Positions 29,050 to 37,616 are shown, counted from the first letter of the stretch. The stretch is DNA of 48,402 nucleotides from Alphaproteobacteria bacterium (GCA_013288335.1 JABDCC010000012.1:1-48402); one strand, 5' to 3'. A program made the numbers and translations. The notes: a model not told the origin generated them from the sequence alone.

Positions 29050-29085
29050 AAAAAGCGCTCTTGAGTTTTCAAGGGCGCTTTTTTT
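29050..29085 (+). terminator. Rho-independent terminator of the phasin gene
   Basis: The stem AAAAGCGCTCTTGA / TCAAGGGCGCTTTT, with one G-T pair and a GTTT loop, is followed by a run of T's. It lies 25 bp after the phasin stop. Confidence 0.88.
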
Positions 29086-29143
29086 ATGTCTGGGGAAAGT
29101 ATAAATGCAATCAAGGGAAGGGGAAAGACTGGAGAGTTACTAC

Positions 29144-29172
29144 AAATAAAAAGGGGAGGCCAAAGCCTCCCC
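29144..29172 (-). terminator. Rho-independent terminator of the bactofilin gene
   Basis: A perfect 8-bp stem GGGGAGGC (29153-29160) / GCCTCCCC (29165-29172) with a 4-base loop. On the minus strand it is followed by a U-rich tail (complement of 29144-29152). It lies 26 bp past the bactofilin stop. Confidence 0.85.
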
Positions 29173-29197
29173 TAAATAATTCGAAACTTATATGTAA

Positions 29198-29944
29198 TTA
29201 AGCTTCCATAGCTTCTTTAGCCGGACGTGCTTTTACGTCAAGCAATTTTGGTTTTTCAACGGGTGAATTCACAGTTTTAATCTGACCGGTGAATTTGCCA
29301 CCGCGTTCAATTTCAATCTCACCGTAAGTGATATTGCCACGTACTTCGCCGCTTGCATAAATCACCAGGCGGTTACGCACCACGAGATCACCTTCGAAAA
29401 GACCGCTGACTTCAGCATCTTCTACTTCGGCAGTTCCTTTGAAAGAACCGACATTGGCAATCTCTACGGTGTGAACATCACTGAGCTTTGCTTCAACACG
29501 ACCTTCAATTACCAGGCGATCGCAGGTTGCGATTTCACCTTTCAAAAGAATATCATTGCCGACAGTCAAAACGCGACGGTTTGCTTTTGTAGAAGGAGCA
29601 GCACTATGAGCAATCTGCGCTGATTTTTCTTTTTCATTGGCAGTTCCAAAAGAGGGAGCAGCCTGCTGCTGTTGCGAAGTATTGCGCAAAGCTTCTGTTA
29701 CCGGACGGGCAGCAGAGCGGGTGAAATCCGTAACCGGGGTTGCGCGGTAGCTTGGAGCAGCCGCTACTGGACGAGATTCAGCTGCTGGACGGGCTGCTGC
29801 TGGTTGCGCTGGCACATAGGATGCGGCGGCAGCTGCAGCTTGTGGCTGGTTGGAAACATTTTCGTAATTATTTGCACCTGTCGATGAGTTTGCTGCGGTG
29901 GCAGTGTGTTCATCAAGGGAGCCTTCTTCTTTGCGGCGGAACAT
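29198..29944 (-). CDS. Bactofilin (polymer-forming cytoskeletal protein)
   Basis: A 248-residue bactofilin. Residues 1 to about 125 are a low-complexity Ala/Pro/Gln/Ser-rich region. The bactofilin beta-helix covers about 125-230, with repeating strand turns such as LTVGNDILLKGEI, LVIEGRVEAKL, VSGLFEGDLVVRNRLVI and VRGNITYGEIEI. Bactofilins polymerise without nucleotides and scaffold envelope or polar structures. The N-terminal tail is longer than in minimal bactofilins and may bind membrane or partners. A strong AAGGAGAT site precedes ATG 29944. It has its own terminator. Confidence 0.93.
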   Translation of the reverse strand: MFRRKEEGSLDEHTATAANSSTGANNYENVSNQPQAAAAAASYVPAQPAAARPAAESRPVAAAPSYRATPVTDFTRSAARPVTEALRNTSQQQQAAPSFGTANEKEKSAQIAHSAAPSTKANRRVLTVGNDILLKGEIATCDRLVIEGRVEAKLSDVHTVEIANVGSFKGTAEVEDAEVSGLFEGDLVVRNRLVIYASGEVRGNITYGEIEIERGGKFTGQIKTVNSPVEKPKLLDVKARPAKEAMEA

Positions 29945-30374
29945 AGATATCTCCTTGTTAACGTTATGAATTTATTTGGATTCTGGCAATAATTGTTATT
30001 TTTCTTGCTACAAATGGAAAGGATAAAATTTCATCCGTTTTCTTTGCAGGGTCTAACAATCTAGCCATTTTATCCTGCTAATGCCAGCGAAAAATATCCG
30101 TCTGTAATAATTAGTTTTATAATAAAGCTAGCATTAGCGGGGGTTTTAGTGTATAACCCGTCGCGTTACTCTCGTTTGATGACAGTTGCCGCAAATAATA
30201 ATTAACAAATAGTAGCGGTGGTGCCGAAAGGCACAATGTAAGAAGGTGCCTTCGTTTTTTCTTATTTATCTGGCGTTTAATAAAGAGTGGTAAGCGATGC
30301 TTCGGCATACGCTTAAGCTCACTGCTGAATTTCTCGGCAGTGTTATAACTTATCCAGAAACAAGGAAAATCACT
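29945..30374. other. 430-bp divergent regulatory region between bactofilin and cold-shock genes
   Basis: No convincing gene is seen here. The left part should hold the bactofilin promoter. The right part is the likely long leader of the cold-shock gene: csp mRNAs usually carry long structured 5' regions. Two alternative hairpins at 30221-30250 are described separately. The open frame crossing this region on the minus strand has poor codon content and runs into csp, so I treat it as chance. Confidence 0.6.
30221..30260 (+). promoter_or_regulatory. Possible switching hairpins in the cold-shock gene leader
   Basis: GTGCC (30221-30225) can pair with GGCAC (30230-30234) across a GAAA tetraloop. 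The same GGCAC can instead pair with GTGCC at 30246-30250, a hairpin followed by TTCGTTTTTTC, which looks like a terminator tail. The two folds exclude each other, and both lie about 125-155 bases before the csp start. Confidence 0.4.
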
Positions 30375-30584
30375 ATGGCTACCGGTACAGTAAAATGGTT
30401 CAATGCAAACAAAGGTTACGGATTCATTCAACCTGATGACAAATCAAGCGATGTATTCGTACATGCAAACGCACTCGATCGCGCAGGAGTATCAACCCTG
30501 AACGATGGACAGCGCGTAAGCTATGAGCTTGCAACTGACAAGGGTAAAACCTCAGCCGCAAATTTAAAATTGCTTGCTGCATAA
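30375..30584 (+). CDS. Cold-shock domain protein (CspA family)
   Basis: A 69-residue single cold-shock domain. RNP1-type motif KGYGFIQ and RNP2-type motif DVFVHANAL are both present, preceded by the invariant TGTVKWFNANKG. Such proteins bind single-stranded RNA and melt structure. ATG 30375 is the correct start, because upstream in-frame codons from 30297 do not match the family. The DEAD-box helicase gene follows 94 bp downstream on the same strand, so two RNA-remodelling proteins sit together. Confidence 0.95.
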   Translation: MATGTVKWFNANKGYGFIQPDDKSSDVFVHANALDRAGVSTLNDGQRVSYELATDKGKTSAANLKLLAA

Positions 30585-30678
30585 ATCACGTTTCACAATT
30601 TTGAGGATGCCTTGGAGCGGTTCGCTTTGGGCGAGGCCTGACTTTGTGAAAAATTCAATACATTAAAGGAAAAACAAA

Positions 30679-31875
30679 ATGGAAAATTTTTTAAGTCTTA
30701 ACTTGCCGCCTGCGCTTATGGAGACTATAACGCGCATGCAGTATTCTATCCCAACACCGATTCAGGCGCAGGCAATTCCGCCCGCACTCGAAGGTCGCGA
30801 TATTCTTGGCTCCGCTCAGACCGGAACCGGCAAAACCGCTGCTTATGCGATTCCGCTGGTGGTAAAACTCATGAGCAACCCACGTGGTTCTGCCCTGATT
30901 TTAACCCCCACACGCGAACTTGCTACTCAGGTTATGAGTGTGCTGAAGCAATTTCTTGGCTCACGCAGCACCGTAAACACCGCTCTTCTTATTGGTGGTG
31001 AATCCATGGGGCCGCAATTCCAGCAGCTTCGCAACCGCCCACGTTTGATCATTGGCACACCAGGCCGTATCAATGACCATCTGGAGCGCGGCACGCTGAT
31101 GCTGCATGATGCAAGCTTCCTCGTGCTTGATGAAACCGACCGTATGCTTGATATGGGCTTTTCATCGCAGCTTGACCAGATTGCCAAATTCCTGCCTAAA
31201 ACCCGTCAGACGTTGATGTTCTCGGCTACTATGCCTGCTAACATCCTCAAGATTTCAGAAAAATATCTGACCAATCCGGTACGCATTAAAGTGGGTGAAG
31301 AAAACGCACCTGCTGCCAATGTGAACTTGACGCATGATATTATTCATACGGATGATGCGAATAAGTATGAAGTTCTGATGAAAGAATTAACCGCACGTGA
31401 AGGTTCCATCATCGTGTTTGTAAAAACCAAACGCGGTGCGGATCGTTTAGCGGTGCGTTTGAATAAACAGAAAATGAGCGCTGATGCGATTCACGGCGAC
31501 TTGAAGCAAAGCAAGCGCGACCGTGTGATTGGCAATTTCCGTGCTCAGAAATACCGCATTCTCGTGGCAACCGATGTGGCTGCACGCGGGCTTGATATTG
31601 ACCATATTAAACATGTGGTGAATTTCGATATGCCGCATGCGCCGGAAGATTACATCCATCGTATTGGCAGAACTGCCCGTGCGGGCGCTCTTGGTTCAGC
31701 AGTAAGTCTGATTTCGGGCGAAGATCGCGGCAAATGGCGCGCTATTCAGAGGCTTATCAATCCGGGTGAACCACAGGCGCAGGAGGCTCACAAGCCACGT
31801 CCCTCCAATTCCAAGTTCAACCAGCGTCGTCGGAATTTCCGCCCACGTAACTCAGGAAACGCCGCTGCCGCTTAA
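30679..31875 (+). CDS. DEAD-box RNA helicase (RhlE-like)
   Basis: A 398-residue ATP-dependent RNA helicase. Motifs in order: Q motif PTPIQAQAIP, motif I AQTGTGKT, Ia PTRELA, motif II appearing as DETD (VLDETDRMLDMGF) in place of DEAD, motif III SAT (FSATMP), and motifs V and VI ATDVAARGLDID and HRIGRTARAG. The second Ala of DEAD is Thr here, a tolerated variant. The C-terminal 35 residues are rich in Arg, Asn and Pro and probably bind RNA. Its pairing with a cold-shock gene suggests a role in ribosome or mRNA remodelling at low temperature. A terminator follows. Confidence 0.93.
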   Translation: MENFLSLNLPPALMETITRMQYSIPTPIQAQAIPPALEGRDILGSAQTGTGKTAAYAIPLVVKLMSNPRGSALILTPTRELATQVMSVLKQFLGSRSTVNTALLIGGESMGPQFQQLRNRPRLIIGTPGRINDHLERGTLMLHDASFLVLDETDRMLDMGFSSQLDQIAKFLPKTRQTLMFSATMPANILKISEKYLTNPVRIKVGEENAPAANVNLTHDIIHTDDANKYEVLMKELTAREGSIIVFVKTKRGADRLAVRLNKQKMSADAIHGDLKQSKRDRVIGNFRAQKYRILVATDVAARGLDIDHIKHVVNFDMPHAPEDYIHRIGRTARAGALGSAVSLISGEDRGKWRAIQRLINPGEPQAQEAHKPRPSNSKFNQRRRNFRPRNSGNAAAA

Positions 31876-31890
31876 ATTTTAAGTGTTTGA

Positions 31891-31932
31891 GAAAATGCCC
31901 CGTTTCAGAGAAATGCTCTGGCGGGGCATTTT
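31891..31932 (+). terminator. Rho-independent terminator after the DEAD-box helicase gene
   Basis: The stem AAATGCCCCG / CGGGGCATTT, with an inner CAGAG/CTCTG stem, is followed by TTTTTA. It lies 16 bp past the stop and before tRNA-Phe. Confidence 0.88.
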
Positions 31933-32013
31933 TATGTTTATATTTGCTTTTACTACTATCTTCTTTTATAAGGCCATTTCCTTCGTGGCAAATTTTTTGC
32001 CTTCTATGCGAAT

Positions 32014-32089
32014 GCCCAGATAGCTCAGTTGGTAGAGCAAGGGACTGAAAATCCCTGTGTCGGCGGTTCAATTCCGTCTCTGGGCACCA
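32014..32089 (+). tRNA. tRNA-Phe(GAA), integration target
   Basis: A 76-base tRNA with encoded CCA. The acceptor stem is GCCCAGA/TCTGGGC, the D-arm GCTCAGTTGGTAGAGC, the anticodon loop CTGAAAA with GAA at 32047-32049, and the T-arm GGCGG/CCGTC with TTCAATT. From 32044 onward the sequence is duplicated at 43728, so the 3' half present here came in with the element and restored a working gene. Confidence 0.95.
32044..32082 (+). repeat. attL, 39-bp direct repeat inside tRNA-Phe
   Basis: It runs from the anticodon stem through the T-arm into the acceptor stem and is identical to 43728-43766. The identity resumes as CCAT after a 4-base gap in the right copy. Confidence 0.93.
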
Positions 32090-32138
32090 TCGCTACAGCC
32101 AGTTTCAGCGATTTTACACATAATCTAATCTGGCGTTT

Positions 32139-32162
32139 TGTGTAATTCCTGTGTAATTGTGC
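32139..32162 (+). repeat. 24-bp subterminal repeat, left copy
   Basis: It consists of TGTGTAATT twice at an 11-bp period, then GTGC, and is identical to 43580-43603. An inverted TTACACA lies at 32114-32120. Paired repeats just inside both ends are what integrase arm-type binding sites look like. Confidence 0.7.
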
Positions 32163-32825
32163 TTAGGAGTTATATTGCTCCATGTCCTGCTTTTCTGAGC
32201 AAAGGTGTGAAAACCATCCTTCAATACTCTCAATATATTCAATGAGCATTTCCATAGCATTAGCAAAAACACGAATATTAATATGCTGCAGGTCTTCTTT
32301 TAAGGAAGGCTTGCGATTCTTCATAGTTGCATAACGAAATCTTTGTCCATCGGGATCATACTCTTGAATTTGTTGTATATACGAATCAATTCCCTCTAGA
32401 TCTTCTTCTGGGAAAGCCGGGTTGCCGGCGCATTCACATACTTGATTAAGTAATGGCCTTAACTGCGTCCACAGCTTACTAAGGCCATGCCTTCCCAACG
32501 CCTTTATTTCTTGCTCCGATAATTCTTTATCTAATAGCTCATTAGCAATGAGGATAATATCTTTAAGAATTAATTCAGTGCAGTGCCGATATAGATACAC
32601 AATAGGATAAATCAAACTATCTTGATCACGGTACGAGCTACAGACTTGCTCTGCAAGGGAACGTGCCGCTTTTCTATAGCCTGAGCTATATAAGTGATCT
32701 GGCCAATGTACATAATTTAAACATGCATTCGCCTGCCAATCCTCTTTGTCAGCACGAAACAACACGTCAGATTTTCTTGGTGGTGGGCTTGAACTAACTG
32801 CAGACTCACTGGGTCTATTTTTCAT
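32163..32825 (-). CDS. Unknown helical protein, partner of the YaaC-like gene
   Basis: A 220-residue soluble protein predicted to be mostly helical. Its core PIVYLYRHCTELILKDII and the late segment DPDGQRFRYATMKNRKPSL resemble a widespread but uncharacterised bacterial family that may adopt a HEPN-like fold. The RX4-6H nuclease motif is not clearly present, so no RNase activity is claimed. It starts 5 bp after the YaaC-like gene, and the two form an operon at the left end of the element. It is the last gene before attL, a typical site for freely exchanged defence cassettes. Confidence 0.65.
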   Translation of the reverse strand: MKNRPSESAVSSSPPPRKSDVLFRADKEDWQANACLNYVHWPDHLYSSGYRKAARSLAEQVCSSYRDQDSLIYPIVYLYRHCTELILKDIILIANELLDKELSEQEIKALGRHGLSKLWTQLRPLLNQVCECAGNPAFPEEDLEGIDSYIQQIQEYDPDGQRFRYATMKNRKPSLKEDLQHINIRVFANAMEMLIEYIESIEGWFSHLCSEKQDMEQYNS

Positions 32826-32830
32826 AATTA

Positions 32831-33952
32831 TTAAATAATGGCTGGCTTGCTTACTTCTTGGCCTAATATATCTGATGCCATTAAATATAAAAATTGCATC
32901 GGCGACTCTGATATGAACGTTGCAAAGAAAGGTCCATACTTAGAATCCATGAGATCTTCAAAATAGCCCGGAGAATAACGTGTTACCGAGCCCAAAAAGA
33001 ACATTAATAGATATACTGCAAGCATTTGCGGCAATCTGGCATTTTGCTCAGAAATAGGGCTACAATAAACGTAAGGTTTCCTATAAGGAGAACCGACTCT
33101 CACAGTTTCCCAGATTCTATTTTTTATTAAGTTGTTAATACCCAAAAGAGCTTCTTCGGGATTATTATGTGCTACTGGATGCTTTTGTTGCAAACAAAGT
33201 GCAGATCTTGTTTGAGAATCAGTCACGATCTCATAATCTTTTAAATCAGCAAATGATAGCAAAGATTTCTCAGTAATATTTAACTCGGCTAAATCATCTT
33301 TTCTAAAATAAAGATTCAACCACACTTTCTTGTCGGTAAAACTACGATAAAAGCGTGTGTCAGCAATGCTTACAAAGCGTTCTTTTTTGTTTGTGGCATA
33401 ACACCACAAGCGATGTCCTGGCAAAATTTGTGGCAATAAATGCCCTAACTTCATTTTATGATTTAAAATATTGGCATTACCCCCACTCTTATCTAGGAAA
33501 GCCTTAAATACTGAGGTTGTTGGTGAGTTAAAAGTAATCTCCGACCCTGGAATTACATTCGTTTTAGGAGTAGAAGAAATACCGTGATGTGCTTTATGCA
33601 CTAAGCTGGTATTACCCTTTGCAACGAGATAAGCTTTGGTCAGATTTAAAAATGCGTAATAAAGCAAAACTGGCCTTACAGCCAATTCCCTGCCTGTCCC
33701 TGCTACGTGAAAATAATCTTCTGCTTGGCGTCGGAACGACTGAGCAATATCCCTAATTTCTCCTTTTGGCGTACTACGAGCAATTGATTCTGCAATCAAC
33801 TCCCAAGGATCATTCACAAAAAGTCGCTGCTGAATAACAAAAATGCTACCTTTTTGTGCAACAAGATTACGCCCATAGGATGTAGATCGACGATTGAATA
33901 ATAGCCATTCACTAAGACGTGCTTCAGGAATTATTGTAGGTTGCTTTGTCAT
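32831..33952 (-). CDS. YaaC-like protein (tentative)
   Basis: A 373-residue protein without signal peptide. RPVLLYYAFLNLTKAYLV (about 107-124) and the C-terminal SVTRYSPGYFEDLMDSKYG, then FISESPMQFLYLMASDIL, recall the YaaC family of helical proteins of unknown function. I judge this by pattern only. The gene begins 8 bp before the integrase stop region in the same direction and is followed after 5 bp by the helical 220-residue protein. A two-gene cassette between an integrase and an att site is suggestive of a defence or toxin-antitoxin role, which is inference. Confidence 0.6.
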   Translation of the reverse strand: MTKQPTIIPEARLSEWLLFNRRSTSYGRNLVAQKGSIFVIQQRLFVNDPWELIAESIARSTPKGEIRDIAQSFRRQAEDYFHVAGTGRELAVRPVLLYYAFLNLTKAYLVAKGNTSLVHKAHHGISSTPKTNVIPGSEITFNSPTTSVFKAFLDKSGGNANILNHKMKLGHLLPQILPGHRLWCYATNKKERFVSIADTRFYRSFTDKKVWLNLYFRKDDLAELNITEKSLLSFADLKDYEIVTDSQTRSALCLQQKHPVAHNNPEEALLGINNLIKNRIWETVRVGSPYRKPYVYCSPISEQNARLPQMLAVYLLMFFLGSVTRYSPGYFEDLMDSKYGPFFATFISESPMQFLYLMASDILGQEVSKPAII

Positions 33953-33959
33953 ATTTTAG

Positions 33960-35090
33960 CTATTTGTATCTGCGTTCTAATTTATCCATTGCTGCCTGTA
34001 TGTGTGCCCCATTCTGATGGCTGTATCGTTCCACCATAGCCAGCGTTTTATGGCCACTAATGCGCTTAACAGTTGGCAGATCAACACCAGACTGCACTAA
34101 ATGTGTGATGGCGGTGTGACGCAGTGTGTGACGCACAATCACTGAGGGATCAAGCCCAGCTGCTTTCACTGCACGTTTAAAGGGCTTCTCAATGTTCACC
34201 GTGTGGCCGGTGCGCGAAGCGATAGAGGGGAAAAGCCATTCCTGCCCCGGCGAAGCAGAATCAATATAGGCTTTAAGAAATTCGGCTAGTTGTTTGGTAA
34301 TAGGCTGTTCTCTCGCCCCGGCCTTTGCTTGTGGCACAAAAATCATTTTGCGGTCTAAATCCACGTCTTTTATACGAATGGATAAAATTTCCATCCGGCG
34401 CATACCTGTTTGTAGGCCGATCATAACAAACGGATATAAATGTGGGTGCTGATCTTGCATAGCGCATTCAAGCAATTGCTGGGCTTGCTCACCTGTAAGA
34501 TAAACAATTCGTGCTGGCGCTTCTTTGAGGCGTTTAATCACGCATGGTTTGCTATTAATCCACCGCCATTCCATCGCTTTACTAAGCAGGTGCGATAATG
34601 CTGCCAAATCACGGTTTATGGTTCCATTTACGGCCTTCTCTTCGAGGCGGCTTTTTTTAAAACGCTCAATATCAAATGTGGAAATATGCGAGAGTGGCTT
34701 ATCTCCTAACATTGGGATTACATGCTGGCTTAATCTGCGCTTCTTTGCAGTAATGTCCTTGCCGCCTTCTTCTGCTAACTTTTCAATATACTGCTCAACA
34801 GCTTTGCGAAGCGTAAGTACGGTTTTTCGCCCTATGGGAAGATTAAGCCTTCCCGTTCGTGCATCCGTTCGCGCTTGTTCAATATACTCTTCTGCCTTTT
34901 CCCTTGTTACCCCTTCACTATCTTTGCCGATAACACGGTGAACACGCACACCATCTACCATGACATTCACGGTAAAGCGCCCATCACCGTCCGGCAGCTT
35001 TTCGTATGTTATGCCATGCTCAATGATCGTCTGGCCGGGTAACAATTTGCGGGTATTTGGACGAGTGAGTTTTGAAAAAGATTTTGCCAT
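33960..35090 (-). CDS. int: Tyrosine recombinase integrase of the element
   Basis: A 376-residue phage-type integrase. An N-terminal arm-DNA-binding part is followed by a SAM-like core-binding domain (about 75-165, AVEQYIEKLAEEGGKDITAK) and the catalytic domain. The catalytic Arg is in LQTGMRRMEI, His-x-x-Arg in LRHTAITHL, a second His in ISGHKTL, and the nucleophile Tyr in VERYSHQ. The length is normal. It most likely catalysed insertion into tRNA-Phe, 1.9 kb away. It is preceded by an RHH-type gene that ends 8 bp upstream of it. Confidence 0.92.
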   Translation of the reverse strand: MAKSFSKLTRPNTRKLLPGQTIIEHGITYEKLPDGDGRFTVNVMVDGVRVHRVIGKDSEGVTREKAEEYIEQARTDARTGRLNLPIGRKTVLTLRKAVEQYIEKLAEEGGKDITAKKRRLSQHVIPMLGDKPLSHISTFDIERFKKSRLEEKAVNGTINRDLAALSHLLSKAMEWRWINSKPCVIKRLKEAPARIVYLTGEQAQQLLECAMQDQHPHLYPFVMIGLQTGMRRMEILSIRIKDVDLDRKMIFVPQAKAGAREQPITKQLAEFLKAYIDSASPGQEWLFPSIASRTGHTVNIEKPFKRAVKAAGLDPSVIVRHTLRHTAITHLVQSGVDLPTVKRISGHKTLAMVERYSHQNGAHIQAAMDKLERRYK

Positions 35091-35098
35091 ATATTACC

Positions 35099-35629
35099 TC
35101 AAAAGGGGATTTCATCGTCTAAAGAAGTATCTTTTTGCACTACCTGCGGTAACTTACTGCGCGGTTCTTCCCCGGCGGCTACTTTTTTTATAATTGGCCA
35201 ATATTGACGCAAACGCTTTAAGTTTAAGTATTGTTCATAGGGTGTCCATTCCCAATCGCCATTCTTATCGTAATGCCCCTTCCAAACGAGGCCAGCATCT
35301 TTGGTGGCTTGCCATAGGACTTCCTCCTCGTATGTCATCAAATGTGGTGCATTAAATGCAAGATTCGCAATACGCTCTGATTCTTCGATAGTCCATGTGA
35401 CATCGAGAAGATTGCGTTTTACATTATCACCTTCACGATCTGTATAAGAGTAGTCCAATCCTTCATCCTCACTCTTTATTGCCCGTAAAATGGCCCACTC
35501 TACCACAGAAGACATAGTACGCCGTTGCTTACGGGCTAGCAGTTCTAACCCCCAGCGTAATCGTGGTTCAATCCTGACTGTAAGGCTTTCTCCTTTTCCT
35601 TGAATACCGGGTTTATTTCTTGGTGCCAT
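35099..35629 (-). CDS. Small element protein with ribbon-helix-helix-like N-terminus
   Basis: A 176-residue protein starting at ATG 35629 (MAPRNKPGIQGKGESLTVR). The longer frame to 35749 runs into the divergent promoter region and is rejected. Residues about 15-50 (SLTVRIEPRLRWGLELLARKQRRTMSSVVEWAI) look like a ribbon-helix-helix DNA-binding unit. The rest is acidic and aromatic, with a WKGHYDKNGDWEW stretch. Genes of this kind often accompany tRNA-targeting integrases in alphaproteobacteria and may set integrase expression. It is coupled to the integrase (8-bp gap) and divergent from an excisionase-like gene. Confidence 0.7.
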   Translation of the reverse strand: MAPRNKPGIQGKGESLTVRIEPRLRWGLELLARKQRRTMSSVVEWAILRAIKSEDEGLDYSYTDREGDNVKRNLLDVTWTIEESERIANLAFNAPHLMTYEEEVLWQATKDAGLVWKGHYDKNGDWEWTPYEQYLNLKRLRQYWPIIKKVAAGEEPRSKLPQVVQKDTSLDDEIPF

Positions 35630-35778
35630 GTCAGTCCTCGCCCTCAAAAGTTCTATAGAGATAAATATTCTTATTAAATCCTGTCTTGCCACATAATTTA
35701 TATTTACGTCAACACAATTCTTGATGTAGTGTCTTTTTGTATAAGACATTTGCTTTTGTTCTAAATAATGAGGAATAT

Positions 35779-36018
35779 ATGAATCAACAATCTGATATTA
35801 AAATAAAAATGTACCCTGATGGCCGGGTCGATACTGTGAATGCTGCCGCTTATCTTGGTCTTTCACAAAAGACTTTGGCGATGTTTCGCAGTAATGGCAA
35901 AGGGCCAAAATTTATTAAACGCGGAAGAGTGTTTTATTTTCTTACTGATCTCGATGAATGGCTTAATGCCAGCGGTAAAGCTGTTAGTACCGCCCAACTA
36001 AGAGCCGCTCAGAAATAA
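35779..36018 (+). CDS. AlpA/excisionase-like HTH protein
   Basis: A 79-residue winged-HTH protein of the AlpA/HTH_17 type. NAAAYLGLSQKTLAMFRSNG forms the HTH, and GPKFIKRGRVFYFLTDLDEWL the wing and end. These proteins act as recombination directionality factors (excisionases) or as activators of integrase genes. ATG 35779 has GAGGAA about 5 bases upstream and gives the normal family length. It is divergent from the RHH-integrase operon, so the 150-bp intergenic region is a likely control point. Confidence 0.82.
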   Translation: MNQQSDIKIKMYPDGRVDTVNAAAYLGLSQKTLAMFRSNGKGPKFIKRGRVFYFLTDLDEWLNASGKAVSTAQLRAAQK

Positions 36019-36034
36019 GTATTTGGTATGCACC

Positions 36035-36529
36035 ATGAAAAAGCGCAAGCGCACATACAATGTCCGCCTGATAAAGGACGACTATAGTTATTACATCGAG
36101 CAAATAGCAGATTTACTCGGTAATGATGTAGCTACTGTGCGGCGCTGGGTACGCGAGGAAGGGCTAGAGCGCATTCCTAATACGCGTCCACATATAGTTC
36201 ATAGCAGTAAATTAAAAGCATTCATTAATAAGCAAAAGGAACGGCGAAAGAAACCATGTGCTATACATGAGATATTTTGTTTGCGCTGCCAATCACCCCG
36301 CATTCCATTGGCAGGTAGTGCAACAGTTATACCTCTTCCTAATGGATGTATCAGTATAAAAGCAATTTGTAGTGAATGTGGCGGCAAGATGAATAGAAGC
36401 ATACGAGGCGCTGAGTGGATAAAAAGCCATCCACTTGCAATATATTTAAGTGATGCCTCGGGAGAACATAAGAGTGTGCAATTAACGCACCATGAATGTT
36501 CACTTCATAAGGAGGAAAATAATGTCTGA
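36035..36529 (+). CDS. HTH and zinc-ribbon protein associated with the second recombinase
   Basis: A 164-residue protein. A basic N-terminal part is followed by an HTH (EQIADLLGNDVATVRRWVREEGL, about 24-47) and then a treble-clef or zinc-ribbon region with CLRC and CSECGGKM about 46 residues apart. Proteins of this architecture recur next to tyrosine recombinases in mobile elements, presumably as DNA-binding partners. ATG 36035 is chosen over a TTG four codons earlier. It overlaps the recombinase gene by 8 bp, so the two are coupled. Confidence 0.65.
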   Translation: MKKRKRTYNVRLIKDDYSYYIEQIADLLGNDVATVRRWVREEGLERIPNTRPHIVHSSKLKAFINKQKERRKKPCAIHEIFCLRCQSPRIPLAGSATVIPLPNGCISIKAICSECGGKMNRSIRGAEWIKSHPLAIYLSDASGEHKSVQLTHHECSLHKEENNV

Positions 36530-37610
36530 ATGTAATCCACTAAATGAGCGTCTAAAGAAGCAATATGAAGATACGCTGCTGCATGAAAATTACCGTGACC
36601 CACGTACAGCTGGTGCTGTATGGAAAGCAATAAATCTATTTGAGCATTTCACGGGTAAAAAAGACTTTACTATTTTTGATCCAGAACAGGCAAAAGGGTT
36701 CAAGCGTTGGCTAGTAAAACAAGAAAATGCCAAGGGAGAGCTACTTAGTCTTTCCACGGTGCGATCCACCTTAAAAATTTTAAGAGATTTTTTTGGCTGG
36801 CTAGCAATACACCCTAAATATATCCGTAAAATTGATGCACGGGCGGCGGGCTATCTACGGCTTTCTAATAATGAGGAACGAGCAGGGCGTGCTACAAAAG
36901 AATTGCCCATTCCCAGTGCGGAAGAAGTTCATAAAGTCTTAAAAACTATGCCACACGGCACAGAGATAGAAAAACGTGATAGAGCAATTATCGCTTTTAT
37001 GGCACTGACGGGAGTTCGTGATGCCGCACTTATTAGCCTAAAAATGAGAGACGTTGATAGGATAAAAAAAGAAGTATGGCAAGACCCTAAACACGTAAAA
37101 ACTAAGAATCGTAAGGCAATTTCCACATTCTTTATGCCATTTGACCCTTTATGGCAGAATATTGTAATGGAATGGCTATGCTATGCAGACCAGGAACTTG
37201 GTTTTAAGCCAGATGATCCATTGTTTCCTAAACAGGATATAAAATGCAACCCTATTACTTTGCAATTTGAAGCAAAGGGCTTATCCCGAGAACATTGGGC
37301 AAATGCGACTCCAGTGCGACAGATATTCCATACGGGATTCACATTAGCTGGATTGCGTTATTACAACCCGCATTCTTTTCGCAAAATGTTAATTATTTGG
37401 GCTATGGAAAATTGCACACAAATGGAATTTAAAGCTATCAGCCAGAATATTGGCCACGAACATGCCCTTACTACTTATAATTCTTATGGAACATTGAATG
37501 ATCACAAACGGCAAAGTGTTATAAGCACTATTGGCACTGGAAAAACCGATATAAGCCACGTACCCAATGAAATTATGATGGCAGAAATGCAACGACGCAT
37601 ACAGCGGTGA
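36522..37610 (+). CDS. Second tyrosine recombinase
   Basis: A 362-residue site-specific recombinase. The N-terminal core-binding part covers about 1-115. The catalytic part has Arg in LTGVRDAALISL, His-x-x-Arg in NPHSFRKMLI and a second His in NIGHEHALTTYNSYG, where the Tyr nucleophile must lie (NSYG). Spacing in the catalytic domain is wider than in XerC and includes a long insert (LFPKQDIKCNPITLQF). ATG 36522 follows a strong AAGGAGG site. Having two recombinases in one element suggests an ancestral fusion of two elements, or a separate role for this one with its HTH/zinc-ribbon partner. Confidence 0.85.
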   Translation: MSECNPLNERLKKQYEDTLLHENYRDPRTAGAVWKAINLFEHFTGKKDFTIFDPEQAKGFKRWLVKQENAKGELLSLSTVRSTLKILRDFFGWLAIHPKYIRKIDARAAGYLRLSNNEERAGRATKELPIPSAEEVHKVLKTMPHGTEIEKRDRAIIAFMALTGVRDAALISLKMRDVDRIKKEVWQDPKHVKTKNRKAISTFFMPFDPLWQNIVMEWLCYADQELGFKPDDPLFPKQDIKCNPITLQFEAKGLSREHWANATPVRQIFHTGFTLAGLRYYNPHSFRKMLIIWAMENCTQMEFKAISQNIGHEHALTTYNSYGTLNDHKRQSVISTIGTGKTDISHVPNEIMMAEMQRRIQR

Positions 37611-37616
37611 TGCATT

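Noticed and set aside
30117-30431. Open frame of 104 codons opposite the cold-shock leader
   Set aside because: It runs antisense into csp, has no ribosome site and reads as non-coding.
35630-35749. Upstream extension of the RHH-type frame
   Set aside because: It covers the divergent promoter region, and the extra residues have no RHH character. ATG 35629 fits.
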